A DNA stretch of 64,000 nt from Mycolicibacterium sp. CBMA 247 (GTDB lineage: Bacteria; Actinomycetota; Actinomycetes; Mycobacteriales; Mycobacteriaceae): positions 1,054,001-1,118,000 of the forward strand of contig NZ_VTGX01000002.1 in the NCBI RefSeq assembly GCF_009729095.1, read 5' to 3'. The translations under genes were made by a program, and so were the position numbers. Shown here piece by piece: positions 27,740 through 36,493 of this stretch; the stretch's first letter is position 1; every line of letters begins with the position of its first letter. Below the pieces are notes generated by a model that ran no database searches, was not told where the DNA came from, and worked only from the letters and a program-made list of their open reading frames with translations.

Positions 27740-28579
27740 ATGACTGGTCGCGTCGAGGGCAAGGTCGCCCTCGTTACCGGTGCGGCACGCGGGCAGGGGC
27801 GCAGCCACGCGCTGCGATTGGCGCAAGAGGGTGCCGACATCATCGCCGTCGATGTCTGCCGCCCGATCACCGATACCAGTGCGATCCCGGCATCGACCCC
27901 GGACGATCTGGCGGAGACGGCAGATCTGGTCAAGGGCCTGAACCGTCGTATCGTCACCGCTGAATTGGATGTGCGTGACTTCGACGCGTTGTTGGCGGCG
28001 GTCGACAGTGGTGTCGAGCAGTTGGGCCGCCTCGACATCGTGGTGGCCAACGCCGGCATCGGCAACGGCGGCGAAACCCTGGACAAGACCAAGGAATCCG
28101 ACTGGGATGACATGATCGGCGTCAATCTGTCCGGCGTGTGGAAGACCGTGAAAGCCGCGGTGCCGCATCTGATTTCCGGCGGTCGGGGCGGTTCGATCAT
28201 CCTGACCAGCTCGGTCGGCGGGCTCAAGGCCTACCCGAACACCGGCCACTACATCGCGGCCAAGCATGGCGTGATCGGTCTGATGCGCAGCTTCGCAGTG
28301 GAGTTGGGTCAGCACTCGATCCGGGTGAACTCGGTGTGCCCGACGAATGTGAACACCCCGATGTTCATGAACGAGGGCACGATGAAGCTGTTCCGTCCCG
28401 ACCTGGAGAACCCGGGTCCCGACGATATGGCCGTGGTGGCTCAGCTCATGCACGTGCTTCCGGTCGGCTGGGTGGAGCCCGTGGACATCAGCAATGCGGT
28501 GCTGTTCCTGGCCTCCGATGAGGCGCGCTACATCACCGGTCTGCCGGTCACGGTGGACGCAGGCAGCATGCTCAAGTAG
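27740..28579 (+). CDS. SDR-family oxidoreductase of the mycofactocin-coupled type
   Basis: 279 residues. The NAD site VALVTGAARGQGRSHALRLA followed by GADIIAVDVC is the fingerprint of mycofactocin-coupled (carveol-dehydrogenase-like) SDRs, with YIAAKHGV as the catalytic YxxxK. Such enzymes hold NAD tightly and use mycofactocin as external acceptor to oxidise alcohols. It is flanked by a TetR gene and near a ferredoxin/P450 pair, so it may oxidise an alcohol made by the P450. The substrate is unknown. Convergent 8-base overlap with the TetR gene. Confidence 0.88.
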   Translation: MTGRVEGKVALVTGAARGQGRSHALRLAQEGADIIAVDVCRPITDTSAIPASTPDDLAETADLVKGLNRRIVTAELDVRDFDALLAAVDSGVEQLGRLDIVVANAGIGNGGETLDKTKESDWDDMIGVNLSGVWKTVKAAVPHLISGGRGGSIILTSSVGGLKAYPNTGHYIAAKHGVIGLMRSFAVELGQHSIRVNSVCPTNVNTPMFMNEGTMKLFRPDLENPGPDDMAVVAQLMHVLPVGWVEPVDISNAVLFLASDEARYITGLPVTVDAGSMLK

Positions 28580-29165
28580 CGGCCTGGTCGGTGCCGAACC
28601 GGCGCAGGAACCGCTCGACGAAGGCGCGGAATGCGGCGTGGCCCTCGGTCACGCCGACCGCTTCTTCGTTGCACAGGCTGCGGGCGGACTGGGTGAGCAG
28701 CATCGACATCACCACCGGCGGAAACTCCTCCATGTCCACGCCGTGAGCGCGCAGTACCCCCGCCATGGCGGCGGCCTCGATGTCGCGGACCCGCTCTGAG
28801 TAGGCCTTGAGTTCGACGCCGATCGCCTTGCGGTGATTGGCCAGCGCCATGAACTCTGTGTTGAGCCCGGTCACCCGCGAGTCGGAGTTGATCAGCCACA
28901 GGGCGCGCAGCGGATCGTCGGTGGTGATCGCCTCGCGCAGCCGGGCCAGGGCTGCGTCGGCGCCGCTGCGCAGCACCGAGATGTACAGGTCGTCGAGGGT
29001 GTCGAAGTAGTAGTAGACCAGCGCCGAGCGCACACCGGCCACGGCGGCGATCCGCCGGGTGGTGGCCGCGGCGTAGCCCTCGTCGCGGATGACCTGGGCG
29101 GTTGCCTCGATCAGCCGCTTGCGGGTGCCGGCGTCCTTCTCCTTGGTCGAGCGCGCCGCCGGCAT
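28572..29165 (-). CDS. TetR-family regulator
   Basis: 197 residues. HTH at about residues 30-55 (AAATTRRIAAVAGVRSALVYYY). The C-terminal ligand domain has no recognisable specificity. Divergent from the ferredoxin-P450 pair, convergent with the SDR. The two TTTGATC-N4-GATCAAA palindromes guarding SDR and ferredoxin promoters are its probable targets, which would make SDR, ferredoxin and P450 one regulon. Confidence 0.85.
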   Translation of the reverse strand: MPAARSTKEKDAGTRKRLIEATAQVIRDEGYAAATTRRIAAVAGVRSALVYYYFDTLDDLYISVLRSGADAALARLREAITTDDPLRALWLINSDSRVTGLNTEFMALANHRKAIGVELKAYSERVRDIEAAAMAGVLRAHGVDMEEFPPVVMSMLLTQSARSLCNEEAVGVTEGHAAFRAFVERFLRRFGTDQAAT

Positions 29166-29269
29166 CAGCGCAGCCGCCGAAAATCATTGTCCGACAACAG
29201 ATATTTCCGGCCAGGCGACGTCCTTGACCGCCAATGGTCAGGGGTGGTAAGCATGAGCCATCCTAACAG

Positions 29270-29287
29270 TTTGATCGATTGATCAAA
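29270..29287. promoter_or_regulatory. TetR-type operator before ferredoxin-P450 and the TetR gene
   Basis: TTTGATCGATTGATCAAA: perfect 7-bp arms around GATT. It lies 19 bases upstream of the ferredoxin start, the same distance as the matching palindrome before the SDR start. Confidence 0.8.
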
Positions 29288-29306
29288 TTTTGAACTGAGG
29301 AAACAG

Positions 29307-29543
29307 ATGCCCGCAGACGTGAGCGTGACCCGGGTCCAGGTGGACGCCGGCCTGTGTGAGGGCCACGCACTGTGCATCCAACTCGCCCCCGAGGTGTTCG
29401 ACCTGTCCGACGACGAGGTGGCCGGCGCCGCCCAGCCGGACGGACAGTGGGATCAAAGTACCTGGGACACCGTCAAATCCGCCGTCGACGCCTGCCCGCG
29501 CCAGGCGATCAGCCTGCTCAACACCAGCACGAAAGGCCAGTGA
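29307..29543 (+). CDS. single-cluster ferredoxin, P450 redox partner
   Basis: 78 residues. The cluster motif is CEGHALC...ACPRQAI: His stands where a second Cys of a [4Fe-4S] site would be, so a [3Fe-4S] cluster is expected, as in other mycobacterial P450 ferredoxins. The gene ends 3 bases before the P450 start, making it the dedicated electron donor. GAGG lies upstream of ATG. Confidence 0.9.
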   Translation: MPADVSVTRVQVDAGLCEGHALCIQLAPEVFDLSDDEVAGAAQPDGQWDQSTWDTVKSAVDACPRQAISLLNTSTKGQ

Positions 29544-29546
29544 GCC

Positions 29547-30830
29547 ATGACAGAACTCGCTTCAGTCGACTACTTCGCCGACCCGGCCGTCGCGCAGGAT
29601 CCCTACGAGTACTACGAGTACCTGCGCAGCAACGGACCGGTGTTCACCGAACCGCACCACGGTGTGGTGGCGGTGACCGGCTACCAGGAAGTCATGACGG
29701 CCTTCAAGGACCATGCGTCGTTCTCGGCGGTCAATGCGATCGGCGGCCCGTTCCCGCCGCTGCCCTTCGAGCCCGAGGGCGACGACATCAGCGAGCAGAT
29801 CGAGGCACACCGCCACGAGTTCCCGATCTTCGAGCACATGGTGGTGATGGATCCGCCGCAGCATGAGCGGGCACGCTCCCTGCTGAGCAGGCTGCTCACG
29901 CCGCGACGGCTCAAGGAGAACGAGGACTTCATGTGGCAGCTGGCCGACCGCCAGCTCGACGAGTTCATCGAGAACGGCAAGTGCGAGTTCCTGTCGGAGT
30001 ACGCCAAGCCGTTCGCCACCCTGGCCATCACCGACCTGCTCGGGGTGCCCGAGGAGGACCGTGCTGAGTTCCGGTTGGCCCTGGGTGCGGGTAAGCAGCC
30101 GGGCAGTCGCGTGGGTGCGCTCGACGGTGAAGCGGTGGGGCTCAACCCGCTGCAGTACCTGGACGACAAGTTCAGCGGCTACATCGCCGAGCGGCGTGAA
30201 CACCCGCGCGGCGACGTGCTCGGCGGTATGGCTGCCGCGACCTACCCGGACGGGTCCGTCCCCGAGCTGCTCGAGGTGGTGCGGCCGGCGACGTTCCTGT
30301 TCGCCGCGGGGCAGGAGACCGTCACCAAGCTGCTCAGTGCCGCCGTGCAGACCCTCGGTGACCGGCCCGAGTTCCAGCAGCAGCTGCGCGAGCACCCCGA
30401 TCAGATCCCGGCGTTCATCGAGGAGGCCCTGCGCATCCAGAGCCCCACAAAGATCGACTTCCGGCTGGCCCGCAAGACCACCACGCTCGGCGGCGTGCCG
30501 ATCAAGGCGGGCACCGTGATCATGCTGTGCCTCGGCGCGGCCAACCGTGATCCGCGCAAGTTCACCGATCCCGATCAGTTCCACGTCGACCGGCCGAATG
30601 TGCGCGAACACATCGCCTTCGGGCGCGGCATCCACACGTGCGCCGGAGCGCCGCTGGCGCGGGTCGAAGGCCAGATCACGGTGGCTCGTCTGCTGGACCG
30701 GCTGCGCGACATCACCATCGACGAGTCGGCACACGGCCCCGCTGGGCAGCGCCGGTACTCCTACGAGCCGACGTTCCTGCTGCGGGGCCTCACCGAACTG
30801 AACATCGGGTTCACCCCAGCGAAAGGCTGA
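29547..30830 (+). CDS. cytochrome P450
   Basis: 427 residues. I-helix oxygen site FAAGQET, ExxR in EEALRIQ, heme loop FGRGIHTCAGAPLAR with the proximal Cys. Soluble, bacterial class I type fed by the ferredoxin gene just upstream. The CYP family number cannot be assigned by eye. The substrate is unknown. Location beside the hsa operon hints at terpenoid or steroid-like compounds but the TetR operators set it apart from the KstR regulon. The 3' end overlaps the convergent FAD oxidoreductase gene. Confidence 0.92.
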   Translation: MTELASVDYFADPAVAQDPYEYYEYLRSNGPVFTEPHHGVVAVTGYQEVMTAFKDHASFSAVNAIGGPFPPLPFEPEGDDISEQIEAHRHEFPIFEHMVVMDPPQHERARSLLSRLLTPRRLKENEDFMWQLADRQLDEFIENGKCEFLSEYAKPFATLAITDLLGVPEEDRAEFRLALGAGKQPGSRVGALDGEAVGLNPLQYLDDKFSGYIAERREHPRGDVLGGMAAATYPDGSVPELLEVVRPATFLFAAGQETVTKLLSAAVQTLGDRPEFQQQLREHPDQIPAFIEEALRIQSPTKIDFRLARKTTTLGGVPIKAGTVIMLCLGAANRDPRKFTDPDQFHVDRPNVREHIAFGRGIHTCAGAPLARVEGQITVARLLDRLRDITIDESAHGPAGQRRYSYEPTFLLRGLTELNIGFTPAKG

Positions 30831-32046
30831 CCGGCCCGCCGCGGTGATCGACCGCGTCGAGGATGCTCGACGGCACCCGGAAAACCCGACCGGGTGAGGC
30901 CGGCCACGGCAGCGTCTTGCGGCCGACGACCTTACCGTCCTGGCGTGCAACCACTTTCGGTATGCGAACCAGGGTGTCGGACCACAACAGCAGCCGCTGC
31001 CGCGCGGGTGCGGGGTCGCCGGGCCGCAGCAGACCGGGCGCGACCCAGCGCAGCGGGGCCGCGGCCTCGATGCGGATCGCTGTGTCCGGGGCGGCCGCGC
31101 CGCCCAGATAGCGACGCACCTGGGCGGCCACGTGCCGGCCGTCCAGCGCCGCGATATCGGCGGTGTCCACCGGATGCAGCAGGTTGCCGATCGCGAACAC
31201 GCCTTTCCGGCTGGTCCGCAGGGCGGTGTCGACCACGGGCGCCAGGCTGCTCGGGTCCATGTCGAGCCCGGCGGAGCGGGCCAGTTCGTGGTCGGGAATC
31301 CAGTCACCGGTGAACACCACGGTGTCGCAGTCCACGACGCGGCGCTGCCCGGTGCGGGTGTTCTCGATCTCCACACCCTGCACAGCGCCCTTCCCGATGA
31401 TGCGGGCAACCCGGGTGGTGGTGGCGACCTCGACGTCCATCAGCGGGGTGCGGCCGGCGAAATTGAACACCGCGTAGGACTCGGGCGACGGGTATTCGCT
31501 TGTCATCAAGGCTGTTTCGCACCCGGCATGCTTGAGGGTGAGCACCGCCGAGTAGCTGACCAACTCGGCACCGACGACGACCGCCCGCTTGCCCACGCTG
31601 CGGTGCTGCAGGTGCACGGTGTTCTGCAACTGCCCGGTGGTGTAGACGCCGCCGGACCGGTCGCCGGGGATCATCCGGGCCGCGCGGGCGCGCTCGCGGG
31701 CACCGGTGGCCAGGATGATCGCCCGGGCGTCGAGGCGTTCGCGGCCAGCGGGCGAGGTGAGCTCCAGTGACCTGTCGCCGGCCCAGCCGGTGACCATGGT
31801 GCTGGTGCGGATCTCGGCACCGGCCGCGATGGCGGCGTTGACCAGGCGGCGGGCGTAGGTCGGCCCGCTGATGAAGGTCTTCATATCACGGATGCCGTAG
31901 CCCGGATGGTCACTGTGCCGCGGAATCCCGCCGGCTGCGGATTCGCGTTCGAGCACAACCACATTCAGGCCCGAGTGGGCCAGCTCGGCGGCGGCGGTCA
32001 GGCCCGCGGGCCCGCCGCCGACAATCGCGACGTCATGGGTGCTCAT
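30811..32046 (-). CDS. FAD-dependent pyridine-nucleotide-disulfide-type oxidoreductase
   Basis: 411 residues from ATG 32046. N-terminal FAD-binding VAIVGGGPAGLTAAAELA, second dinucleotide region around VVVGAELVSYSAVL, and GVFAIGNLLHPVDTADIAALDG for FAD C-terminal contact. It resembles the A-type subunits paired with GlpA-like dehydrogenases. The start overlaps the stop of the GlpA-like gene (ATGA), so the two likely form one dehydrogenase complex. Last gene of a minus-strand operon. Substrate unknown. Confidence 0.8.
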   Translation of the reverse strand: MSTHDVAIVGGGPAGLTAAAELAHSGLNVVVLERESAAGGIPRHSDHPGYGIRDMKTFISGPTYARRLVNAAIAAGAEIRTSTMVTGWAGDRSLELTSPAGRERLDARAIILATGARERARAARMIPGDRSGGVYTTGQLQNTVHLQHRSVGKRAVVVGAELVSYSAVLTLKHAGCETALMTSEYPSPESYAVFNFAGRTPLMDVEVATTTRVARIIGKGAVQGVEIENTRTGQRRVVDCDTVVFTGDWIPDHELARSAGLDMDPSSLAPVVDTALRTSRKGVFAIGNLLHPVDTADIAALDGRHVAAQVRRYLGGAAAPDTAIRIEAAAPLRWVAPGLLRPGDPAPARQRLLLWSDTLVRIPKVVARQDGKVVGRKTLPWPASPGRVFRVPSSILDAVDHRGGPVSLSLG

Positions 32047-33449
32047 CGGTTGACCTCCTGAGATTCCCGCTCGAAGACCGACTGCACTTCGGCGCCGCAG
32101 AAGAATGCCTGGCAACGGCCGTTCATCACGCGGGTGCGTCGTCGCAGTCCCTCCAGCGCTGCGGGTGGGATGACGGAATGGCAGGCATCGCGCAGTTCAC
32201 CCTCGGTGACCCGCTCGCAGAAGCACACGATCCGGCCGTAGGCGGGATCGGCGGAGATCTTCTCGGCCTGCTGATAGGGGCGGGGGAATGCCTCCCCGAG
32301 ATTGGGCATCCGCGGCGGGTCGGGCAGCCGCTCTGCCGGGGTGAGCTCAAGGCCTGCCGAGATCAGTTGATCGCGGACGTATTCGGCGATGGCCATGCCT
32401 GCGGTCAGGCCGGTGGACCGGATACCGCCGACGAGCAGATAGTGCTGCGCCGGGTCGGCCTCGATCAGGTAGTCGCCGTGGTCGATCGCGGCGCGCAGCC
32501 CGGCGTAGGTCGCGGTGACCTCCTCGGCCAGCAGCCGGGGCATGAGCGCTCGGCCCTTTTCCAGCAGGAATTCGAAACCGGTCTCCGAGGTGCCGGTCGC
32601 GGTGCGGTCGGTCAGGTCCTCGGAGGTGGGACCGAGCATGACGTTGCCGTAGATCGTGGGGCTGACCAGAACACCCTTGCCGCGCGATGTCGGCACCGGC
32701 AGGACGATCTTGTCGACCAGTGGCCGGGCCAGCTTGTCGTAGACGATGAGTTCGCCGCGGCGCGGGGTGACGGTGAATCGCGAGAAGCCGAACAGGTTGT
32801 CGATGACGTCGGCGCCCAGCCCGGCCGCGTTGACCACCCACCGGGCGCGCACCGCGCCGGCCGTGGTGTGCAGCGTGGTGCCCTCGGCGTCGGTTTCGGC
32901 GCGTTCGACCCGGTGATCGGTCAGCAGGGTGGTGCCGCGGTTGACGGCATCGGTGGCCAGCGCCAGGTTGACCGTCCAGGTGCAGATGATCGACTCGTCG
33001 GGCACGGTGAGCCCTCCGAGTGCGCCCGGCCCCAGTGCGGGGACCGCGGCGTACACGGCCGCGGAATCCACGATCTCGCAATGCTGATAGCCGTTGGCCT
33101 CGGCCTTTTCCTTCAATCCCGGTAGGGCGTCGAGCTGTTCGTCGTCCCAGGCGACCAGGATGGCCCCGGTGTGTTCGACCGGGATTCCGGTGTGCGTCGC
33201 GTACTCGGACAGCAGTTGGTAGCCGCGGCTGACCATGGCCGATTCCAGCGTGCCGGGTTTGGCGTCGAATCCGGTGTGCAGGATCGCGGTGTTGGCCTTG
33301 CTGGTGCCGTCGCCGACATCGTCGCGGGCTTCGAGTAGGGCCACCGACAGTTGGTGTCCGGACAGCTCGCGCGCGATGGCTGATCCGACGATGCCGGCTC
33401 CGATGACCACGACGTCATAGACGTCGGGGGAGTCGGTCGGGGTGTTCAT
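32043..33449 (-). CDS. GlpA/LhgO-like FAD dehydrogenase with C-terminal BFD [2Fe-2S] domain
   Basis: 468 residues from ATG 33449. DAO-fold FAD motif YDVVVIGAGIVGSAIARELS, GTSKANTAILHTGFDAKPG typical of GlpA/LhgO, and a C-terminal BFD-like domain with CFCERVTEGEL...CQAFFC. It should oxidise a hydroxy compound such as glycerol-3-phosphate or an analogue. ATGA overlaps on both sides with the FAD oxidoreductase and FGGY kinase genes indicate a common pathway: kinase first, then dehydrogenase. Confidence 0.85.
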   Translation of the reverse strand: MNTPTDSPDVYDVVVIGAGIVGSAIARELSGHQLSVALLEARDDVGDGTSKANTAILHTGFDAKPGTLESAMVSRGYQLLSEYATHTGIPVEHTGAILVAWDDEQLDALPGLKEKAEANGYQHCEIVDSAAVYAAVPALGPGALGGLTVPDESIICTWTVNLALATDAVNRGTTLLTDHRVERAETDAEGTTLHTTAGAVRARWVVNAAGLGADVIDNLFGFSRFTVTPRRGELIVYDKLARPLVDKIVLPVPTSRGKGVLVSPTIYGNVMLGPTSEDLTDRTATGTSETGFEFLLEKGRALMPRLLAEEVTATYAGLRAAIDHGDYLIEADPAQHYLLVGGIRSTGLTAGMAIAEYVRDQLISAGLELTPAERLPDPPRMPNLGEAFPRPYQQAEKISADPAYGRIVCFCERVTEGELRDACHSVIPPAALEGLRRRTRVMNGRCQAFFCGAEVQSVFERESQEVNR

Positions 33450-34870
33450 GAAATCTCCTGGTTGTACGTGGTCTCGGCCAGTTCTCGCCAGGCCGAGCGG
33501 AATTCGGTGGCGCGCGTCGGGCTCCATCGGGGTTCGTAGCCGGCCGACGGTGTCCAGTCGGTGACGACGTCGGACACCGACTTCTCGGGCGCCAGGCTGA
33601 GTCGGGCCAGCGCGGCGGCACCCAGGGCGGTGGCGTGCGCCGACGGGTACACGTCGACGGGCACCTGCAGGATGTCGGCGCAGGCCTGCATCAGCACGGT
33701 GGACTGGGTGAGCCCGCCGTCGGCGCGTAGCCGGGTCAGTGGTGGTGCGTCGGCGTCGATGGCGGAGACCAGCTCGGCGACCTGAGCGGCGATGCCCTGC
33801 AGTACCGCGAGCACGATGTGCCCGCGTCCGGTTGACAGGGTCATCCCCGAGATCGCCGCGGTGGCTTGGGATTTCCACCATGGCGCGGCCAGGCCGGCCA
33901 ATGCGGGTACGCACAGCACCCCGGCGTTGTCGGATTCGGCGATGCCGTCCATCTCGGCGGCCCCACTGATCACGCCGAGCGAGGTCAGCCATTTGACGGC
34001 CGACGCCGCAGTGTAGACCTGCCCGTCGACGCAGAACGAGTCGACGCCGCCGACCCGCCAGGCCACCGACGAGGTCAGGCCCGCGGTGGATCGCACCGGG
34101 GTGGTCCCGGTGTTGGACAGCAGGAATGCGCCCGTGCCGAACGTGCATTTGGCCATGCCCGGTTCGAGGCACGCCTCGGCCAGCAGCGCGGCCTGTTGGT
34201 CCACCACGATGCCGCCGACCGGAATGTCAGATCCGAAAGCCGATGTGCTGCCGATGATCTCGTCGTTGGCCGCGATCCGGGGCAGGCGTTCGCCGTCCAG
34301 GCCGAACAGTGCCAGCAACTCCTGGCTCCAGTCCTGGGCGCCCAGTTCGACGGCGGCCGAGCGGCTGGCTGTGGTGGCATCGGTGACGAACTCGCCGGTG
34401 AGCTGGTGCAGCAGCCAGGTGTCGGAGGTAGTCACCACCCCGCCCCGCTCGACATTGCGACGCAGCCAGGCCATCTTCGGTGCCGAGAAGTACGGGTCGA
34501 GCACCAATCCGGTTCGGGCGGCGAGCAGGTCGGCGTGTTGGGCGAGGTCGGTGCACAGCGCTTCGGCCCGGCGGTCCTGCCACACGATGGCCTGGGTGAG
34601 CGGTCGGCCGGTCTCGGGGTCCCAGGCCAGGACGGTTTCGCCCTGATTCGCCAGCGATACCGCCTCTACCGGGCGGCCGGCCTGCTCGAGTGCGGCGCGT
34701 CCGGCGCCGAGCACGGACTCCAGCAGCTCTGCCGGATCCTGCTCGACGCCGCCGCCGTCGAGGTAACGCGGGTGTACCGGAACCTCGGCCAAACCGACCA
34801 CACCGTGTTCGGGATCCACGACGATCGCCTTGGTCCCCGAGGTGCCTTGGTCGATGGCCAGTACCGTCAT
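33446..34870 (-). CDS. FGGY-family (glycerol/polyol) kinase
   Basis: 474 residues from ATG 34870. N-terminal ATP site VLAIDQGTSGTKAIVVD, substrate region SLANQGETVLAWDPETG and IVWQDRRA, and C-terminal LRADGGLTQS...MQACADILQVPVDV. This is close to glycerol kinase in pattern but the sugar cannot be fixed. Overlaps both neighbours by 4 bases. With the GlpA-like dehydrogenase and the DeoR regulator it points to phosphorylation and oxidation of a glycerol-like or polyol substrate. Confidence 0.85.
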   Translation of the reverse strand: MTVLAIDQGTSGTKAIVVDPEHGVVGLAEVPVHPRYLDGGGVEQDPAELLESVLGAGRAALEQAGRPVEAVSLANQGETVLAWDPETGRPLTQAIVWQDRRAEALCTDLAQHADLLAARTGLVLDPYFSAPKMAWLRRNVERGGVVTTSDTWLLHQLTGEFVTDATTASRSAAVELGAQDWSQELLALFGLDGERLPRIAANDEIIGSTSAFGSDIPVGGIVVDQQAALLAEACLEPGMAKCTFGTGAFLLSNTGTTPVRSTAGLTSSVAWRVGGVDSFCVDGQVYTAASAVKWLTSLGVISGAAEMDGIAESDNAGVLCVPALAGLAAPWWKSQATAAISGMTLSTGRGHIVLAVLQGIAAQVAELVSAIDADAPPLTRLRADGGLTQSTVLMQACADILQVPVDVYPSAHATALGAAALARLSLAPEKSVSDVVTDWTPSAGYEPRWSPTRATEFRSAWRELAETTYNQEIS

Positions 34871-36405
34871 TTCACGGTATCCCTGCCATCGCTCGCGATG
34901 GCGTCCTCGGCCACGTGATCCAGTTCGGCGTCGATCGAGGCCATCTCGGGCATCTTGAGCCCGTCCTTGCCGCGGGTGATCAGCAGGTAGCCGAGGTACA
35001 CCGCACCGATGGCCACCATCACCAACACGTACAGCCAGGGGTCCTTGAAGGACGCGTCGCGGAACAGGGAGAGCACGAGCACCAGCCACACCACCGCGAC
35101 TGCCAGGACCGGGATCTCCCAGCGGCCCAGTTTGAAGCCGGCGCTCGGGGGCAGCTTTTTGCGGGTCGCGATGTAGAGGGCGACGGTGATCGCGTAGATG
35201 GTGGCGGGCAGCAGCGTCGCCGCGGAGAACAGGTTGAACAGCGCGTCGGTGCTGGTGGAGAAGATCCCGAGGATCACCGCCGAGGTGCAGGCCATGAAGA
35301 CGGTTGCGTTCGCCGGGGTGCGGAACCGCGGTGAAACCTTGTGCAGTAGCTGCCATCCCGGGAAGCGCTGATCGCGCGACATCGCCCAGACCAGACGCAC
35401 GCCGCTCATCAGGATCACCAGCCCGCAGGCGAAGATCGCTATCGCCACCAGGACCAGCAGCGCGGTGCCGACGAATGAGCCAAGGATGTCGCGGATCACG
35501 TCGGCGATCGGAGTGCCTGACTGGGCCAGCGTGGTCGGATCGTTGACAGCGGCGGTCACCACCAACAGGAACAGGAAGCCCAGCACGCCCGAGGCCAGCA
35601 CGGCCTGCCACATGGCCCGCGGCACAACGATTTCGGGGTTCTTGGTCTCTTCGGCGAGGTTGGCGGCCGATTCGAAACCGACGATGGTGAAGGCGCCGAG
35701 AAGGAAGCCGAGCATCCACGGGCCCACCGAGGTGGCGGTGCCGAAGCTCCAGTAGCCCTCGGCGGGGATGTTGCCGCGGGAGAACAGGTTGCCGACCGAG
35801 AGCTTGTGCGCGATCACGCCGACGATGAACAGCAGGACCACCAGCGCGATCATGCCGATCAGCTCGGCGGTGACGGCGAAGTTGTTGACCCGCTCGGTCC
35901 ACTTGGTCGACAGTCCGACCAGCAATGCCTGCAGCAGCAGCACTCCGGCGGTGATCAGGAATGACGTCGCGGGGGTGCCGGTGAAATCGAACAGTGCGGG
36001 CACCACGGTGGCGGCGACGGTGTAGTCCACCGCGACCACCACGATCGCCAGGAAGGTGAAGGAGATCCAGCCGGTGATCCAGCCGAGGATCGGGTTGGCG
36101 AGCCGTGACACCCACTGGTAGGCGTAGCCGGTCACCGGGATGCGGGCGGCCAGCGAGCCGATCAGCAGGGCCACCGCCACCTGGCCGACGATCACGAACG
36201 GCCAGGTCCAGATGCCCATCGGGCCGGAGCTGTTGAGCACGCTGCCGTAGGTGGTGAAGATTCCGGTGGCGATCGAGACGAACGCGAAGGCCACGGCGAA
36301 CGAGGCGAACTTGCCGGTGCCACGTTCCAGGGTCTCGGTGTAGCCGTATGCGGACACGTTTTCGGAGCCGCTCAGCGGCGCGGGCGGTATGGAAGAATTG
36401 GGCAT
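34867..36405 (-). CDS. APC-family permease
   Basis: 512 residues from ATG 36405 with about twelve membrane segments. SLAARIPVTGYAYQWVSRLANP and FTIVGFESAANLAEETKNPE are APC superfamily (amino acid/polyamine/organocation) hallmarks. It is unusual in front of a sugar-type kinase: APC carriers normally move amines or amino acids, so the substrate could be an amino alcohol or a similar compound. The stop overlaps the kinase start. Confidence 0.88.
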   Translation of the reverse strand: MPNSSIPPAPLSGSENVSAYGYTETLERGTGKFASFAVAFAFVSIATGIFTTYGSVLNSSGPMGIWTWPFVIVGQVAVALLIGSLAARIPVTGYAYQWVSRLANPILGWITGWISFTFLAIVVVAVDYTVAATVVPALFDFTGTPATSFLITAGVLLLQALLVGLSTKWTERVNNFAVTAELIGMIALVVLLFIVGVIAHKLSVGNLFSRGNIPAEGYWSFGTATSVGPWMLGFLLGAFTIVGFESAANLAEETKNPEIVVPRAMWQAVLASGVLGFLFLLVVTAAVNDPTTLAQSGTPIADVIRDILGSFVGTALLVLVAIAIFACGLVILMSGVRLVWAMSRDQRFPGWQLLHKVSPRFRTPANATVFMACTSAVILGIFSTSTDALFNLFSAATLLPATIYAITVALYIATRKKLPPSAGFKLGRWEIPVLAVAVVWLVLVLSLFRDASFKDPWLYVLVMVAIGAVYLGYLLITRGKDGLKMPEMASIDAELDHVAEDAIASDGRDTVK

Positions 36406-36493
36406 CGATCGGGCTTTCTGAGGTGAAATTGACTGTTTCGCGAAAGATTGGGCTCGGTCCGCGGGCGACGCTGCAACGTCGCCCGCACCCGTT

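Noticed and set aside
29562..31409. 615-residue minus-strand frame across the P450 gene
   Set aside because: Most of it is the reverse frame of the ferredoxin/P450 coding region. Its upstream part is an alternate frame of the FAD oxidoreductase.
33446..36115. 889-residue minus-strand frame that would fuse the FGGY kinase to upstream sequence
   Set aside because: The kinase begins naturally at ATG 34870. The extension is an out-of-frame reading of the APC permease gene.
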